14,076 nucleotides of DNA. Source: Hirudo medicinalis (taxonomy: Eukaryota > Annelida > Clitellata > Hirudinida > Hirudinidae). The notes below the pieces were generated by a model. It did not search any database, had not been told where the DNA came from, and saw only the letters and a program-made list of their open reading frames with translations. The stretch lies in NCBI GenBank assembly GCA_011800805.1, contig MPNW01001292.1:1-14076 (forward strand), in the 5' to 3' direction. A program made the position numbers and the translations under genes. Positions 1-7,784 of this stretch are shown in pieces (within the stretch, counting starts at the first letter, position 1; the number at the start of each line of letters is the position of its first letter).

Positions 1-209
1 CGCCTGATCGGACGGGTGTGGCCCACCCCCCGAGAACGTAAGGAGTTTGGGCCGAAACGTTCGGTGACGGGGGCACTCCTCTGATGATTCCCTGTCGGTG
101 CGCTCCGTGGTAGGAGTTTCTAAGTACGTCAGAGGAGTGCCCGTCACAGAACGTTTCGGCCCAAACTCCTTACGTTCTCGGGGGGTGGGCCACACCCGTT
201 GATCAGGCG
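1..209. repeat. Large GC-rich foldback palindrome
   Basis: Positions 1-86 are the reverse complement of 127-209, with only a few differences: one extra base near position 10, two extra G near 70, and scattered substitutions. The arms are therefore about 83-86 bp and the loop about 40 bp (87-126). The outermost paired bases are cgcctgatc (1-9) and gatcaggcg (201-209). Because the left arm begins at the first base of the window, the element may extend further left. The arms are much richer in GC than the surrounding DNA. No open frame of note is present. The structure fits a foldback/MITE-type non-autonomous DNA transposon, but the family is not recognised and no target duplication can be checked. 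Confidence 0.85.
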
Positions 210-272
210 GGTGTCCCTGTGGGTTATTACCCTACTTAACCATCTGCATCCACATCCGCATCCACTGCACAC

Positions 273-327
273 ATTATATGGTTATCGACTAAAAGACGGC
301 AACCTTTGCAAGTCGATACCATATAAT
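273..327. repeat. Short inverted repeat (hairpin)
   Basis: The left arm attatatggttatcgact (273-290) pairs with agtcgataccatataat (311-327). There is a single unpaired T in the left arm and a loop of 20 bases. It lies 64 bp right of the big foldback and may be part of the same or another MITE. No function can be assigned. Confidence 0.7.
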
Positions 328-388
328 GCAAACTGAGCGCTATAATTTCTTTGAAGCGGCCGCCTTCACTTTGAAAATTACGCTCACC

Positions 389-454
389 GGCAGCGCGCAT
401 ATATCGCAAAAAACACTCATTCGCGTTTCATGTCATTTTGCGAATGCGCGCGCC
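389..454. repeat. Imperfect GC-rich inverted repeat
   Basis: The segment at 389-411 (ggcagcgcgcatatatcgca then aaa) is imperfectly complementary to ttttgcgaatgcgcgcgcc (436-454). The spacer holds a second cattcgc/gcgaatg pairing option. It lies in the gene-free stretch 210-600, where I see no coding sequence. That stretch also holds a small catcc-rich run at about 240-265. It is probably debris of another palindromic element. Confidence 0.45.
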
Positions 455-639
455 ATCTCTTCACCAACCAAACCGCAAGCTCTCCTTTCTTAGCAATGCT
501 TACGGCCTCTCATCTCCCAAATCCAGCACATCATTGCCAAAGTGTCCTTGTAGATTGTAGAGAAGAGGAAATCTTGGTAGAATATTATTGAATTAGTTTT
601 TTCCTGACTTTCTCCCCACTAAATGGAGAATTAATGTTT

Positions 640-1299
640 CCTTTATTAATGTTTACTCTGAAGTCTACAACAGATGTTTTCCAATTGCTCCTCATCGTAC
701 AAAACATTATCGCTTTAAAAAACCCTGGATGACTCCACAATATCAGAAAAACATTGGACTTGTTAAAGCTTCTATTAAGTCGAGAAAGGTATCAACTGCC
801 TCCATGTGTTTTTTACGATTGTGATGGTCAGCCACTAGCCTCAACCAGCGAAATTGCGAAGTCGTTCCATGAATACTTTTCTACAATTGGCACAAAAAAT
901 AACACCAGGCAATACTTTTTACAAGCAGTATCTCGGGGATCCTGTTTCTCAATCAATGTATTTGGAAGACGTTAATCCTGAATAAATTATTCAAATATCA
1001 AGAACTCTTAAGCAATCCCACAGCTCGGGCTATAATCAGATCAATCCAGCTTTTGCGGATTGTCAATACCTCAAATTGCCCAAATCATCGCTGCACTTAT
1101 CAACTGCTCATTCTGCTCCGGTATCTTCCCCGATGACTTAAAGATTGCCAAAGTTATCCCACTGCATAAATCAGGCTCCATCGCTAGGAAAACATCGCTA
1201 ATTATCGGCCCATATCTGTTCTTCCGTACTTCTCCAAATATTTTGAGAAAACAATATATAATCGAACAATTTTTTTCCTGGAAAAACATTCCATTATAA
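640..1299 (+). pseudogene. LINE pol, N-terminal part of reverse transcriptase (broken)
   Basis: Three frames are needed to follow the protein. At about 640-790 the frame reads into FKKPWMTPQ, a conserved block just before the RT domain of CR1/Jockey polymerases. A shift leads to 754-975, which contains FHEYFSTIGTKN. Another shift (about 900-1060) gives the LEDVNPE/IIQISRTLKQSHSSGYNQI region. At 1060-1299 there is the NCSFCSGIFPDDLKIAKVIP block that corresponds to RT motifs 1-2. The expected YRPIS block near 1205-1225 survives only after a further shift (IIGPY in one frame, RPISVLP in another). Multiple frameshifts and stops rule out function. Confidence 0.8.
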
Positions 1300-1340
1300 A
1301 AAATAATCAATTCGGCTTTTGGCAAAACCTCTCAACATAC

Positions 1341-1829
1341 ATGCCAATCGCACTTCTCCAAACGAAAATCTCTCACAGATTGGATCAAGGTCAATTAACC
1401 ATTGGAGTGTTTCTGGATCTTGCTAAGGCTTTTGACCCAGTAAATCATGATATTCTCTTGGAAAAACTTCATCATTATGGTATCCGAGGCAAATGTTTTT
1501 CTTGGTTTGAAAGGTATTTAAAAAATCGGAGTCAGATGGTTTCATATGCAAATCAAACATCGTCGTTGGCAGCTGGTAACCTGGGTATTCCACGGGGTTC
1601 AATCCACTTTTGTTTTTGATTTATATCAATGATAATTGATAACTTGTGTAACTCCTCTGATCATCTTGAGTACTTACTGTTTGCAGATGACACAAATGTT
1701 TTTCTGTCTGTAAATAATATTACTGAACTCTACTCTACCATGAATACTGAGCTTGAGAAGTTGGCAGAGTGGTTCAGGGCAAACCTCTTGTCTCTCAACA
1801 CTAAAGAAGCAGTATATGTTTTTTCATAA
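1341..1829 (+). pseudogene. LINE pol, reverse transcriptase palm with FADD motif (broken)
   Basis: Motif A reads FLDLAKAFD, with the first catalytic Asp codon at 1416-1418. It is followed by VNHDILLEKLHHYGI and the WFERYLKNRSQ block. The GIPRGS motif (RT motif B region, normally G-PQGS) is at about 1587-1604. A frameshift then follows: FLIYIND is read in another frame near 1610-1632. Motif C is FADD at 1680-1691, in an open frame 1629-1829, followed by LAEWFRANLLSLNTKEAVY, the usual block after motif C in CR1-like enzymes. The catalytic residues are still visible, but the break between motifs B and C makes the product non-functional. Confidence 0.9.
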
Positions 1830-2153
1830 AGTAAGGAAGAAATTCGTGGTGGACGATTGTAACATCTACATTAGTATATTATTCTATATTATTCACATGA
1901 ACTCACACGAACTCACATGAATTCTGTTATATCTCGTGTTGAATCGTGGAGATTTCTTGGAGTCGTTATAGACCAATATCTCTCATTCAAGCAACATATT
2001 CAGTACATAGCGGCAAAGATTTCTAAAAATATTGGCTTAGCTTATCGCATAAGGCGTTATATAAATATAAAAATTACACTGTATTATTCATTTATCTATC
2101 CATATTTAAATTATTGTAATTTAATTTGGGCTTGTAACTACTCAACTTGCTAA
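1830..2153 (+). pseudogene. LINE pol, thumb / C-terminal part (broken)
   Basis: The frame 1917-2153 carries VESWRFLGVVIDQYLSF, KQHI, AAKISKNIGLAYRIRRYIN and YSFIYPYLNYCNLIWA. This is the conserved thumb region after the RT palm in CR1/Jockey elements (FLGV-ID, ISKNIG, PYL-YC--IW). It is out of frame with the FADD segment before 1829. The link 1830-1900 is degenerate and ends in three copies of a 10-bp unit (1893-1922). It stops at 2151-2153, short of the usual C-terminus. Confidence 0.85.
1893..1922 (+). repeat. Three tandem 10-bp units
   Basis: tcacatgaac, tcacacgaac and tcacatgaat follow each other without a gap. They sit between the two open parts of the LINE polymerase. A simple slippage duplication after insertion is the likely origin. 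Confidence 0.8.
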
Positions 2154-2159
2154 AACCTT

Positions 2160-2810
2160 ATAATAAGAGACAAACTTTCTGCAGACTTGAAAGTCGCTTT
2201 AGCTCAATGGATAGTCAGTTCAGATGATGGACTATGGACAGTGCTATGGGCAGCTCTTCAAAACCATGCTTACAACTTGGCCAGTTGACATACAATCTAC
2301 ACTGTGATTACTGAGATGTACAAAGAGAAGTTAGCAAAGCATAAGAAAGTTTAATGACTTCACGAACAGAATTGAAGGCATTGATGTTTTGCCAACATTA
2401 CAAATGGCTATGGCCTTAAATTCAACTTTACAAGAAGCTCACATTTCTAAGAAGATCAAAACGAGAAGAATGTGGACGACATTGTCAAATGCATTCAGAA
2501 CCTATGATCGAAAACAGCAAGCAAGATGTCCAACAGAAGAAAAAACAGTGAGACAAGATCACCTCTGTCGAAGAGACAAAAACTTACTCTGTCGCTGAGT
2601 GACTCTGAATCGCAGTCCTCATCTGCGAATCAGATTACACAGTGCAGAGTCCGAGCTGATGCGGTACCATGAAGAAGCTCCCAAAACAGAGGATCCTCTC
2701 ATGTGATGGAAACTTAATAATGATTAATAATGTATTATTATTATTATTATTATACATTATTATTAATTCCTGGTTTTTCTCAGTTTTTAAACAAATAAAC
2801 GAATTTAAAA
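2160..2810 (+). pseudogene. Unidentified coding-like stretch, possible retrocopy
   Basis: Long plus-strand frames with protein-like composition follow one another. One is RDKLSADLKVALAQWIVSSD with GLWTVLWAALQNHAYN (about 2164-2285), ending at a TGA. The next is TEMYKEKLAKHKK (about 2311-2350). A third (2389-2598 and just upstream) holds NDFTNRIEGIDVLPTLQMAM. A fourth reads from about 2461 into MSNRRKNSETRSPLSKRQ and a serine-rich LSLSDSESQSSS tail, ending at a TGA near 2669. The breaks are frameshifts and in-frame stops. An AATAAA is at 2794-2799. I do not recognise the family, and it is not an obvious transposon protein. A processed pseudogene of a host gene, or the tail of an unknown element, would both fit. 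Confidence 0.4.
2720..2766. repeat. (TTA)n microsatellite inside a short palindrome
   Basis: Roughly seven TTA units (about 2733-2752) are flanked by aataatgtat on the left and atacattatt on the right, so the block can fold back on itself. It lies in the presumed 3' untranslated part of the coding-like stretch. Confidence 0.75.
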
Positions 2811-2939
2811 CATGTGAAGTTAAGTCATTGATTGTTTTAGCTAACTAGGGTAGGGTGATTGCGTGTAGTGTATATTGACTAATGCAGAGTTGTGATACAA
2901 CCAGATCAGATAAAAGTAGACGGAATAATTGTGCGTTAT

Positions 2940-3003
2940 ATTTAATCGATTAAACAATTTCCCGATTAATCGATCAAGAAAATTTTAATTGTTCGCAGCC
3001 CTA
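2940..3003. mobile_element. Possible hAT-type transposon terminus
   Basis: Read on the minus strand from 3003, the sequence starts tagggctgcgaacaatt and continues with repeated atcgattaatc-type words. Many non-autonomous hAT elements begin with tagggctg followed by AT-rich ATCGATTAATCG runs. The element would lie to the left of 3003. I could not find a matching opposite terminus or an 8-bp duplication, so only one end is proposed. Confidence 0.35.
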
Positions 3004-3587
3004 AAATTTGCACATCAATTTGCATTTCCTGTTAAACATGTAATAAATTCGTTTTTAATTTATTATAAGATTTTGTGATGATATTTTAAAATTATATAAT
3101 CAAATTTGAGGTTACAAATTCACATTTAAGAAAGTTATGCAAAGAAATGTGGTGCTCTTAAAATATGATGACCACTTTAAGTGCAGCATCTTGATGCATA
3201 AGGGATAGTTCTATTCAATCTGTTAAACGTTTCATTGCCAGCTGATGCGGATGATCATATAGGTGAAATGATTAGAATCATTAGAACATTTGAATATAAA
3301 TCATCGTTTGCCAAATATATATAATCTACAATATTGGAGATTGCAAAGCCCAACATCTTTAACTTCATGCCATTTTACCCATCATTTTACCTATTTAATG
3401 ATAAGAATTTTTACAAGACACAACAATGTACCGACAGCTATTATTATCTAATGTTTTTGTCCAAAGACGGTTAATTATTGAAATTATTGAAATAAAACAA
3501 TTTTTTGTAATTAAAAAAGATTTTATATCTTGGTTTTAAAAATCATGCCCCCCCCCCTTAAATCTGCTGCCACTGCCAACCTTTTAA
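3004..3587. other. AT-rich stretch without recognisable gene
   Basis: No convincing coding sequence or repeat family is visible. There is a short open run near 3220-3325 (about 35 codons) without recognisable motifs, and a C10 homopolymer at 3548-3557. If ric-3 continues downstream of its third exon, further minus-strand exons could lie here or outside the window, but I see none. Confidence 0.5.
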
Positions 3588-4081
3588 AGAACTGAACCAG
3601 AACCAAACAGAACTCAGATAAAATAAATGATGCATTTTTCTTGCACACTGTTCTGTATTGTGTTGTTGTATAGTGCATGTAAAAAGGTAAAAACACCCCT
3701 TAATTTTAGCTTAGCTAAAATCAAAACCAAATTTGGAATTTATATGTACAATTTAATGTCACATACAAATTTCTTTTTGTTTGAATGAATAATTGCAAAT
3801 TCATTAAAATGTCCTAATTAGGCACTCACGCATAACATTAAAATATACACATCAAATCCAAAATTTGATTTTGATCAGCCCATTATTTTAGGAGTTATGC
3901 TAAAATAAAGGGATGTTTGTAATTTTTTATATGCACTGTATTTTGTGAATTTCACAATATGTAGTTTCAAGAACACAAACAGCACCGAACCCATGTTTGC
4001 AAAGAACTAGAACCCTTAAAAAATTTGACAAGAACCCGAACAGAACTAGAAACCAAAATATTTAGTTCTCTCCCATCTCTA
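3588..4081. mobile_element. GAAC-rich repeat element interrupted by a MITE
   Basis: Words built on agaac/gaacc are dense at 3588-3620 and again at 3970-4060, and almost absent between. The middle is the MITE at 3671-3938, so one older repeat seems to have been split. The right end, read on the minus strand from 4081, is tagagatgggagagaac, which resembles a hAT terminus (tagagatggg). No left terminus was found. Family assignment is a guess. Confidence 0.4.
3671..3938. mobile_element. Palindromic MITE with TA flanks (Tc1/mariner-like)
   Basis: The left end tagtgcatgtaaaaaggt (from 3671) matches the reverse complement of the right end, cagtgcatataaaaaatt (from 3938 leftwards). The match continues inwards for about 40 bp (ccccttaattttagc versus ccctttattttagc). 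Weaker complementarity reaches further still (caaatttggaattt versus caaattttggattt). Both ends are flanked by TA (3669-3670 and 3939-3940), the target duplication typical of Tc1/mariner transposons, and cagtg is a common start for that group. Inside the left arm is a perfect hairpin, ttttagct-t-agctaaaa (3704-3720). No coding capacity. Length 268 bp. Confidence 0.8.
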
Positions 4082-4131
4082 AAATGTATGTAAAAAGTGA
4101 ATGTAACCCAACAAACTTAAGAACACAAAAT

Positions 4132-4195
4132 TTTATTTAAAATTATTTCCTTGATGTTCTAGAATTGTATAAATAACACTCAATAAAATACAAAC
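4132..4195 (-). other. ric-3: Read-through tail of ric-3 exon 3 with stop and AATAAA
   Basis: If the donor at 4195 is not used, the frame continues for 17 residues (GLYFIECYLYNSRTSRK) to a TAA at 4145-4143. An AATAAA follows at once (minus strand, 4137-4132). This could be a short isoform made by intronic polyadenylation, or a chance stop in an AT-rich intron. RIC-3 proteins of animals vary in their C-terminal part through alternative splicing, so a truncated form is plausible. Confidence 0.35.
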
Positions 4196-4352
4196 CAATG
4201 TCTTCTTGATCAGCCTTCCAAAGTAATTTCTCCAACTCCTTTTGCTTTCCCAGTACCTTCTCTCTCGTATTTGATTCTAGATCTGTGTAACTGTCTGATT
4301 TAGCAAAACTCAAGCTGGTCTTAGTGCCATTGCTCTTTTTATAAAGAAATAG
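4196..4352 (-). CDS. ric-3: ric-3-like gene, exon 3 (linker and coiled coil)
   Basis: Minus-strand exon of 52 codons plus one base. It begins after a good acceptor (aattttgcag, AG at 4354-4353) in phase 0, which matches the end of exon 2. It ends at a GT donor (4195-4194) in phase 1. The peptide starts LFLYKKSNGTKTSLSFAKSD and then becomes helical and charged (REKVLGKQKELEKLLWKADQ). In RIC-3 proteins the second membrane span is followed by a basic linker and then a coiled coil, and this fits both position and character. It would be residues 96-147 of the model. Similarity at the sequence level is modest here, so the link rests mainly on splice phase, strand and order. An intron of about 3.06 kb, full of transposon remains, separates it from exon 2. 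Confidence 0.65.
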
Positions 4353-4381
4353 CTGCAAAATTATTAACATTCTGCTGCATT

Positions 4382-4640
4382 TTCTGCATGTAGTTAAACA
4401 TTAAGATCTCAGTAAAATGATGCAAAAGGCCAGCAAAACTAATAAAAGCACTAATATGCAAAATTGTCAAACAATTTAAAAACATTTTCTTTGCAGCAGT
4501 TTCAAAAAAACAAATTGTGATAAATTTGAGCAGGATCACACAGTATTTAGAGTTCTAGATTTTTGAGAAACTTTTTTAAAAACTAAAAATCAACAAAAAA
4601 ATCTGAATATGTCTAAATGTCTAATATTTTAATAACATAT
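4382..4640. other. ric-3 intron 2, AT-rich part without recognisable element
   Basis: This is the 3' portion of the intron relative to ric-3 transcription. It has A/T runs and no credible coding frame. The minus-strand open frame 4339-4539 is hydrophobic but has no family motif and overlaps the splice acceptor of exon 3, so I treat it as chance. Confidence 0.5.
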
Positions 4641-4649
4641 AGCCATGAT

Positions 4650-5965
4650 GGAAACCATGAGGACACCCCATAATTTCCTGATAACTCGCTAAATATAAGT
4701 TCAATATTACTCAATTTTATACATAACAACACTTTATTGCATACAAAACGACTTGTAAAATATGCAAAATAGCATTTTAAGGCCGATTGAAAACCATGAG
4801 GACATCCTTACTTATAAATCCAATAAAACTTTAAATTTTTGATAGTTATCAAAATACACTTTATAAAAAAATTATTGATATATAAACCCAAAAATAGTTA
4901 AAAATTAATTTGAAGTTTATAAAAAATTTTATAAATGGTGGGAGGTAAAATATTGTCTGACAAGGAGAGGGTGCAGATCGAGGCCTTCAGACAAGCAAAT
5001 TATAAGATCAGGGAAATTGGCAAAGAACTCAATCGATCCAACATATAGAACAAAAAAATAATCATGGAAGACCCAAGAAACTGATGATTCGTCAGCAGAG
5101 ACTCCTGTAAGAAAGGCCTCTACAGGTAAATTTTCAGCAAATCAAATTAGAAATGAACATGATTTAAAAATTTTTATAAGAACATTGCTAAGTTATTTGA
5201 GAGTATTTGAGTATTATTTGAGTGGTATTTTATTATATGAGAAAAGATTAAAGATTAAAAACCATCACAAATTGGCAAGAGTAGAATGGGCCAAAACCAT
5301 GCTCTCCAACAGCGATGGCTGGGGCAATATTATTTTTTCAGATGAGAAGAAATTTAACCTGGATGGACCTGATGGTCATCAGTTCTACTGGCATGACCTC
5401 AGGTTAGAAAGAAACATTTTTTAGCCGAAATCATGGAGCATGATCGGTGATGATTTGGGGAGGAATTTCCAGTGAAGGATTAACTGAATTGGCCTTTCTG
5501 GATGGGAGACAGTCTTCAGCAGATTAAATCAAAGTATTAGAAGATCAACTCTCGCCTTATGGGAAACTTATCATAGAAAAAATTTATTTTCCAGCAAGAT
5601 GCTTCCAAGTTGACGAAGACATTTTTCCAGAGCAGAAATTTGAAAGTTACGAGTTGACCAGCCTCAATTAGTCAGTTAGTCAGACTTAATTCCTTTAGAA
5701 AACCTCTGGGGAATGTTATCTGGGGACTGGTTTACAACAATGGAAGGCAGTTCCACTCCAAATCTGACCTGGAAACCCCATTACGAGTGCCTGGAAAGAA
5801 CTGGATAGAAAATTTGTAAGCACCCTAATAAAACCAATGGATTACAGATGTTTTAAAGTTATTGAGAATAAACGAAACATTATTACTTATTAATAAACTT
5901 TTTTTCTTGTTTTTCTCGAGGTTTTAGTTATTTTCGATGATTTTTGAAAGTGTCTTTCATGGTTA
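4650..5965 (+). mobile_element. Dead Tc3-like (Tc1/mariner) DNA transposon
   Basis: A plus-strand transposase relic (4935-5895) is bracketed by related terminal words. aaccatgaggaca occurs at 4653-4665 and again at 4792-4804, the second preceded by ggccgattga. The reverse complement of the right side contains ggcgtccgat, then aaccatgaaagaca (5964-5951). Two copies at the left end resemble the inner and outer repeats of Tc3-type and IR/DR elements, which bind transposase at two sites. The right outer copy is not seen and exact ends are unclear. The element lies in intron 2 of ric-3, opposite to the gene's direction. Confidence 0.8.
4935..5895 (+). pseudogene. Tc3-like transposase (broken)
   Basis: The N-terminal helix-turn-helix reads GGKILSDKERVQIEAFRQAN, then YKIREIGKELNRS, ending in an early stop at about 5046. 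A GRPKK block (about 5067-5081) and RKASTGKFSANQIRNEHDLK mark the second DNA-binding part. The open frame 5185-5424 then gives HHKLARVEWAKTMLS and the catalytic FSDEKKFNLDGPDG (first D). In later frames are MIWGGISSEGLTELAFLDG, FQQDASK (second D) and DLIPLENLWGML (third acidic residue, E). The C-terminal block (NNGRQFHSKSDLE, AWKELDRKF, YRCFKVIENK) ends at the stop near 5890. The D, D and E motifs are all legible, but in different frames with several stops and a small deletion after the helix-turn-helix. Full Tc3-type transposases are about 330-340 residues. Confidence 0.85.
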
Positions 5966-6043
5966 TCGGACGCCTCGAAATCATATTTTCTGAAATTTTA
6001 AATTAATGCTTGACAAAAATTTAAAGAGATAATCACAAATATA

Positions 6044-6121
6044 CTGTGCGATTCATAATTTTTAACTAAAATTAAAACTAAAATTTAGTTTTAGAGACGG
6101 AGACTTATGAATCGCACGGTG
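6044..6121. mobile_element. Very short MITE with near-palindromic ends
   Basis: The left end ctgtgcgattcataa (6044-6058) pairs with ttatgaatcgcacggtg (6105-6121). TA dinucleotides flank both sides (6042-6043 and 6122-6123). The centre (taaaattaaaactaaaattt) is also partly self-complementary. It is about 78 bp long, with no coding capacity. TA flanks suggest mobilisation by a mariner-type transposase. It sits in intron 2 of ric-3, about 80 bp right of the Tc3-like relic. Confidence 0.75.
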
Positions 6122-7292
6122 TAATTACACATTATACTAAAATTTCCCCACAATCAAATTTTTGTTTAGCAAATTATAATGCTTTTCGTCTTGACCATAA
6201 TGTTTTCAATAAAAGTTTTTAATAAATCATTTGATCAATTATAAAATAAATAAATATAAATTATTTAGGGCTGGTACCGATTAAAATTGGTTTCTGTATT
6301 GAATCAATGTTTATTAATTTTTAAAAGTAATAGTAAAATAGTAATTCAAAAATTGATTCATTTAGTTTGTATCATCATGGAGTTTCAATGAATACTACAG
6401 AACTAAATAATCTCTTGACAGGAGCTAATGAAGACAGTGGTATTATAACAAATGAAGATCTGTTTGATTAGGGTACTTGACTAAAGATTAACAAAAGTAG
6501 TGCATCAGATAAATAGTTGATCATGTTGATCTGAATGCCGTTGACCTCGGCCATAGTACTGTAATTCTGAAAATCATGGATCATGATATCTATCGACATA
6601 TTAACAGTTAACACAATTAGTTTTTAGCATTTAGTACCAACTTTGTTGGCTTTCTCACTTGCGTTTTAAAAAAATTTACAATCAAGTAATGGTGGTAAAT
6701 TACAAACAGTTTCATCATTGTTATCACCATTTTTACAACTTTCATCTACCATGATGTTATGAACCACAAGAACAATGAAAAGGAAACTGTATTAATCGTC
6801 AAATGATAATGGCAGAGAAAAAGATATTTATATATTTTAAAATTTGTTTTGAAATCAAAATCACACATGACAAAATGATTTCGAATCAAATTCGAAAATA
6901 AAAAAATTGATTTGCAATTGATTTCAAATGATACTACCCATATTGTCCACAAAGTTCCCTTAAGAAGTGGCAATATATAAGTGATCTAATAACCTCTGGC
7001 AATCATGCTTATGTGATGTTTATATGGAGAAAAATAATTATGAGTTTCTTTTGTTTCTTAAAAAATCTCTGCAGGTTCCTCTGGCATGCAAATTAGTTCA
7101 ATAGGTTACATTCCTGCATGTTGTGGCAAAGGCATCAGTCATAATGTTCCATGTTTGTAACCTAGCCTGCATTGCCAGGGAATGGCCCTTGGATAGGAGC
7201 ACTTTATAGTCAATTGAGCAATTGCAGTACCTTCATATCTGATTTGGATGTAAGCCATTCAAAACATTTGTTAAAATCAAAATATATTCTAA
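6122..7292. other. ric-3 intron 2, AT-rich part with possible transposon scraps
   Basis: No clear gene. At 6266 tagggctggtaccgatt resembles a hAT-type start. A roughly 64% inverted match begins at 6942 on the other strand, but there is no target duplication. Between them are two short protein-like runs: MNTTELNNLLTGANEDSG on plus (6388-6471, then TAG), and MVDESCKNGDNNDETV on minus (from about 6753). They may be remnants of a transposase N-terminus. 7070-7260 has more balanced composition and a weak hairpin (ggttaca/tgtaacc, about 7103-7162), but no family that I know. Confidence 0.35.
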
Positions 7293-7415
7293 TTAAATTT
7301 CAGTTGACATCTGACCTTGGCAATAGGGCATTGTAAGGCAATGATTAATATTTGGAAAATAATTCTGAAATTTGTTGGTGTATTTGTGAAATATTAAAGT
7401 CTGGAAAGTTCTAAC

Positions 7416-7549
7416 CCTGCTGAGTGTGTATATGAGGTATACCACAATTCCAAAAGCATACAATGGAAGCACAACACCAAGGATTCCTTTCCCATCTGAA
7501 CTTTGTTTCTGACTAGAATATTTTTTCATCTCTGATAAAGCATGCATGC
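7416..7549 (-). CDS. ric-3: ric-3-like gene, exon 2 (second membrane span)
   Basis: Minus-strand exon of two bases plus 44 codons: MHALSEMKKYSSQKQSSDGK followed by GILGVVLPLYAFGIVVYLIY and TLSR. The strongly hydrophobic run, with its G(I/V)(L/M)G-(V/I)(V/I)(L/M/I)P(L/I)Y-(F/I)GI pattern, is the hallmark of the conserved RIC-3 transmembrane domain. It would be residues 72-93 of the model. I chose the acceptor at 7551-7550 (catccag) because it leaves two bases and keeps frame with exon 1 in phase 1. The AG just before the ATG at 7565 would be in the wrong phase. The donor GT is at 7415-7414, phase 0. RIC-3 is an endoplasmic reticulum protein that helps nicotinic acetylcholine receptor subunits fold and assemble. 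Confidence 0.8.
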
Positions 7550-7784
7550 CTGGATGGCCATTCATCTAAATAATTTACAGAATATATTATCACATTCAGA
7601 CACATTTCTGCCACCACAACTAGTTATGGTACTACTTTCATTCGTGAATAGATCTCATTGTCTTCCCCTCTCTTTCTTTCAATACTGTGTATTCCTCTAT
7701 GATGACCAACTACATAATTTTGGAATCCAAATCAAAATTACATTTCAATTACAAAGCAACAGAGACCAAAAGTACCAAACGAAC

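Larger units (their letters stand above)
600..2155 (+). mobile_element. Decayed CR1/Jockey-type LINE (non-LTR retrotransposon)
   Basis: A plus-strand non-LTR polymerase is readable piecewise from about 640 to 2150 in shifting frames. The order of blocks is that of a CR1/Jockey-like pol. First comes the spacer after the endonuclease, with a KPWMTPQ motif near 725-745. Next is an FHEYFSTIG block near 864-890, then a fingers block with GIFPDDLKIAKVIPLHKSG (about 1120-1177). Palm motifs A and C and the thumb follow. No endonuclease is seen upstream, so the copy is 5'-truncated, as is usual for LINE insertions. No poly-A or microsatellite tail is recognisable at the 3' side, because the unidentified coding-like stretch begins directly at about 2160. 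Clade assignment within CR1/Jockey-like is tentative. Confidence 0.85.

Noticed and set aside
754..975. 73-residue ORF taken as its own gene
   Set aside because: It contains FHEYFSTIGTK and sits between other polymerase blocks; it is a frame-shifted part of the LINE.
1893..1922. CRISPR-like short repeats
   Set aside because: Three directly adjoining 10-bp units without spacers, in a eukaryotic LINE; a slippage repeat.
4339..4539. 66-residue minus-strand hydrophobic ORF
   Set aside because: It overlaps the ric-3 exon 3 acceptor in another frame, is AT-driven and shows no family motif.
6266..6942. hAT-like element with ends tagggctggtacc and tatgggtagtatc (reverse)
   Set aside because: Only about 18 of 28 terminal bases match and the flanks (aaattatt versus ttgtccac) show no 8-bp duplication.
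7103..7162. tRNA-like fold closed by ggttaca/tgtaacc
   Set aside because: No A-box or B-box pattern, no anticodon arm, and a spacing of about 60 bases is too short.
7293..7415. Continuation of ric-3 exon 2 to the stop at 7293
   Set aside because: The extension after TLSR loses RIC-3 character, while a GT donor at 7415-7414 joins in phase with the coiled-coil exon.
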